This document shows positions 34,202 to 35,976 of a stretch of 35,976 bases of DNA, piece after piece. The stretch lies in contig CAYGDM010000003.1 of the NCBI GenBank assembly GCA_964348685.1, forward strand, positions 1 to 35,976, in the 5' to 3' direction. The notes beneath the pieces are model-generated. The model was not told where the DNA came from. It was given only the letters and a program-made list of their open reading frames with translations, and did no database searches. The number at the start of each line of letters is the position of its first letter. Within the stretch, counting starts at the first letter, position 1. The position numbers and the translations under genes were made by a program. The stretch is from DALYDP01 sp964348685 (GTDB taxonomy: Bacteria > Patescibacteriota > Gracilibacteria > Peribacterales > Peribacteraceae).

Positions 34202-34624
34202 ATGAAGATGAAAGTCCTTCTTCCTCTCCTTGTTATCGCGCTTATCGCTCTCGTCGTCGTTCTCGACGCGCAGCGCCGTTCCGCCGAAACCGAACTCAAG
34301 AACCTGACCGTTCGGCTCGAGCAACTCCAGGGAAACACCCAGGAAAACCAGGAACGCGCGAAGCAGATCGTCGACCGCGTCCGCGCCCTCATCGAGATTC
34401 CCACCGACGTCACGCCCACCGTGGCGACGATCGTCGACGTCGAGAAGCTTCGCGCCCAGAATCCGTTCTACAACGGTGCTGAGAACGGCGATTTCCTCAT
34501 CGTTACACCGACCCGCGCCATCCTTTTTGATGCAGATCGCGGCGTCATCATCGACGTCGTTCCGGTGCAGATCCAGCAGAACGCAGCGGCGTCGTCCGCA
34601 GCGTCGGTTCCGGCCGCCGAGTAA
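34202..34624 (+). CDS. small membrane-anchored coiled-coil protein (140 aa)
   Basis: The product has an N-terminal transmembrane helix (about 5-21, LLPLLVIALIALVVVLD), a charged coiled-coil region (about 23-65, ETELKNLTVRLEQLQGNTQE), and a compact C-terminal part (about 70-125, TPTVATIVDVEKLRAQNPFY ... TRAILFDADRGVIIDVVPVQ), then an Ala/Ser tail. I recall similar one-helix proteins in CPR genomes but know no function. The start at 34202 (or 34208) follows the promoter. It sits just after the giant fibre gene with its own promoter; a functional link with the fibre is only a guess. Confidence 0.78.
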   Translation: MKMKVLLPLLVIALIALVVVLDAQRRSAETELKNLTVRLEQLQGNTQENQERAKQIVDRVRALIEIPTDVTPTVATIVDVEKLRAQNPFYNGAENGDFLIVTPTRAILFDADRGVIIDVVPVQIQQNAAASSAASVPAAE

Positions 34625-34646
34625 GGCCGTTCCCTTCGTCACAAGA

Positions 34647-34679
34647 ACGCGGTTCCCCGCACGTGGAGCCGCGTTTTTT
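34647..34679 (+). terminator. Rho-independent terminator
   Basis: ACGCGGTTCC (34647-34656) pairs with GGAGCCGCGT (34665-34674), with one G-U pair, and T6 follows to 34679. It ends the transcript of the 140-aa gene. Confidence 0.9.
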
Positions 34680-34701
34680 GTCTTCACCTGATGCGGATTT
34701 C

Positions 34702-34728
34702 TTGCGTGGGGCCGTTTCGACGTATCGT
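34702..34728 (+). promoter_or_regulatory. leaderless promoter of the 157-aa gene
   Basis: TATCGT (34723-34728) is exactly 6 nt before ATG 34735. TTGCGT (34702-34707) is a candidate -35, though its spacer would be only 15 nt. Confidence 0.5.
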
Positions 34729-34734
34729 TGGCCC

Positions 34735-35208
34735 ATGCACGTTCCGTCTTTCATCCGCCGGTTGCCCGCCGATCACCTGTTGTGGGGATCGTCCGTTTCG
34801 CTCGCGCTCGGCGTCGGGCTGCTTTCGGGCGCCGTCTTCGGCGTGTTTCTTACGACCGATATGCGTCCGGTCGAGGTCACGGCGGCGAGCGGCTCCTCGG
34901 TCGCGACGATCGTGATGGAAGGATTTCGTGACGGGGCGCTGCGCGGGCAGGCGGAGGGGGAGCTGCGGTTGTACGCCCGTGACGAAGTGGTCGACATCGG
35001 CCCGGACGGACGGTTCTCGATCGTTCAGCCGTGGTTTCGCATCGAAGACGTGATGGTGCCCGTTCCGCCCGGCATGCGGTTCGTCGCATCGAGAAAAGGA
35101 AAGAAATACTACGCGGTCGATTCAGCTGGCGGGGAGCGGATCGCGCCGGAAAATCGGGTGTATTTCCCGGATGCTGCGTCCGCGGAAGCGGCGGGGTTCG
35201 TGAAGTAG
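34735..35208 (+). CDS. membrane-anchored protein with degenerate Ada-like zinc domain (157 aa)
   Basis: The N-terminus has a basic cytoplasmic stretch and one transmembrane helix (about 16-40, LLWGSSVSLALGVGLLSGAV), followed by a beta-rich extracytoplasmic part (about 45-115). The C-terminal 40 residues (ASRKGKKYYAVDSAGGERIA, then PENRVYFPDAASAEAAGF) follow the pattern of the Ada-type metal-binding domain seen at the ends of CPR exported proteins, in which Cys residues bind zinc. Here the expected cysteines are replaced, so metal binding is probably lost. Function is unknown. The ATG at 34735 is supported by the -10 hexamer 6 nt upstream. Confidence 0.76.
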   Translation: MHVPSFIRRLPADHLLWGSSVSLALGVGLLSGAVFGVFLTTDMRPVEVTAASGSSVATIVMEGFRDGALRGQAEGELRLYARDEVVDIGPDGRFSIVQPWFRIEDVMVPVPPGMRFVASRKGKKYYAVDSAGGERIAPENRVYFPDAASAEAAGFVK

Positions 35209-35243
35209 TCATCGGTCCGTTATTCTCATGCGGGTTCTTCGTC

Positions 35244-35249
35244 TATACT
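35244..35249 (+). promoter_or_regulatory. -10 element before ftsH
   Basis: TATACT (35244-35249) ends 9 nt before ATG 35259, again giving a very short leader. The -35 region (TTATTC or TATTCT near 35220-35226) is weak. Confidence 0.5.
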
Positions 35250-35258
35250 TGCAGCCTC

Positions 35259-35976
35259 ATGTCGCCCTCCCCCCGTCGTCCTCAGGTTCCCCGCCAGCAG
35301 TGGATACTCACGCTGCTTGTTTTCGGAGCGTTGCTGTCGGCGTCGTTCTATCTGCTGACCGCGCCCGCGCGCCTGGCGGATGAGACGTTCAAGAACGCCG
35401 TCCCGGTATCGATCAGCGATATCACACGCGGGTATCAGGAAGGGGATTTCACGGAGATCACGGTGCGCGATAACCGGGTGTTCGCTGTTACGTCGACGGG
35501 TGCTGTGTTCGAGTCGTATAAAGAAACGCTCGATACGGTCTCGCAGCTCGGATGGAACGACCCCGACAATCGGACGGTCGTGACCGTGCAGGATACCGAA
35601 GCGGTGAACATGCTCTTACGGTCGTTGCCCGACCTCCTTCTCTTGTTATTAGTCATCGGCGGCATCGTGTGGGTGTTCCGCGGCATCGCCCGTAGCCAGT
35701 CGTCTGCCATGTCGTTCGGTAAATCGCGCGCGCGCATCGCCGATGGCAAGCAGGTGAAGACGCGTTTTAAAGACGTCGCTGGCGCGGACGAAGCGAAAGC
35801 GGAGTTGGTCGAAGTGGTCGACTTCCTCAAGAGCCCGAAGAAGTACATCGACATCGGCGCGAAGATCCCGAAGGGCGTGCTGCTCGTTGGCGCTCCGGGA
35901 ACGGGTAAAACGCTTCTCGCGCGCGCGGTCGCGGGCGAAGCGGGCGTGCCGTTCTTCTCGATCGCGGGTTCTGAAT
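35259..35976 (+). CDS. ftsH: ATP-dependent zinc metalloprotease FtsH, 5' part
   Basis: FtsH is a hexameric membrane AAA+ protease for quality control of membrane and short-lived proteins. The 239 visible codons give an N-terminal transmembrane helix (about 14-34), a small extracytoplasmic domain (about 45-120), a second transmembrane helix (about 125-142, LPDLLLLLLVIGGIVWVF) and the beginning of the AAA+ domain. The linker motif FGKSRARI and the FKDVAGADEAKAEL sequence precede the Walker A motif GAPGTGKT. The window ends shortly after it, so Walker B, the SRH and the HEXXH zinc site are outside. The SPFH gene at 18831 encodes a possible partner type. Confidence 0.95.
   Translation, partial: MSPSPRRPQVPRQQWILTLLVFGALLSASFYLLTAPARLADETFKNAVPVSISDITRGYQEGDFTEITVRDNRVFAVTSTGAVFESYKETLDTVSQLGWNDPDNRTVVTVQDTEAVNMLLRSLPDLLLLLLVIGGIVWVFRGIARSQSSAMSFGKSRARIADGKQVKTRFKDVAGADEAKAELVEVVDFLKSPKKYIDIGAKIPKGVLLVGAPGTGKTLLARAVAGEAGVPFFSIAGSE

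Overview
The window is GC-rich bacterial chromosome using the standard bacterial code (TGA acts as stop in many genes). Several things suggest a member of the Candidate Phyla Radiation / Patescibacteria: no L30 gene between S5 and L15, compact single-domain enzymes, many short proteins of unknown family, no convincing Shine-Dalgarno sites, and one giant surface fibre gene. The phylum cannot be fixed from this window alone.

Layout. Positions 1-13683 carry the end of the spc operon and the alpha operon: rplR end, rpsE, [insert], rplO, secY, adk, map, infA, rpmJ, rpsM, rpsK, rpsD, rpoA, rplQ, rplM, rpsI. The series is split between rpsE and rplO by about 5.2 kb of unrelated genes: a small charged protein, a DUF4173-like membrane protein, a DJ-1/PfpI protein, a hypothetical protein and an SLH-CAP secreted protein. 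rplO has its own promoter after the insert. Positions 13738-18749 hold small unknown genes, a CheY-like receiver, tRNA-Thr(CGT), dprA and a membrane protein. Positions 18831-21920 hold two head-to-head operons: tpiA plus a stomatin-like SPFH gene, and rpiB-rpe-DUF192. Positions 22062-34110 are one giant gene, interrupted by a 100-N assembly gap, for a membrane-anchored repeat fibre of at least about 3,980 residues. The end holds two small membrane-anchored proteins and the start of ftsH.

The genes cover ribosome assembly and transcription (r-proteins, RpoA), secretion (SecY), protein maturation and quality control (Map, FtsH, SPFH), central carbon metabolism (TpiA, RpiB, Rpe), DNA uptake or recombination (DprA) and the cell surface (CAP protein, giant fibre).

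Three signals go beyond ordinary annotation. (1) A family of palindromic intergenic repeats occurs as inverted pairs at two loci, with conserved arms and different central hairpins. (2) A fixed promoter architecture recurs in which the -10 hexamer lies exactly 6 nt before the start codon, implying leaderless mRNAs, while genes with leaders have pyrimidine-rich tracts instead of Shine-Dalgarno sites. (3) The giant fibre gene is built from interchangeable tandem modules, and the assembly breaks inside them.
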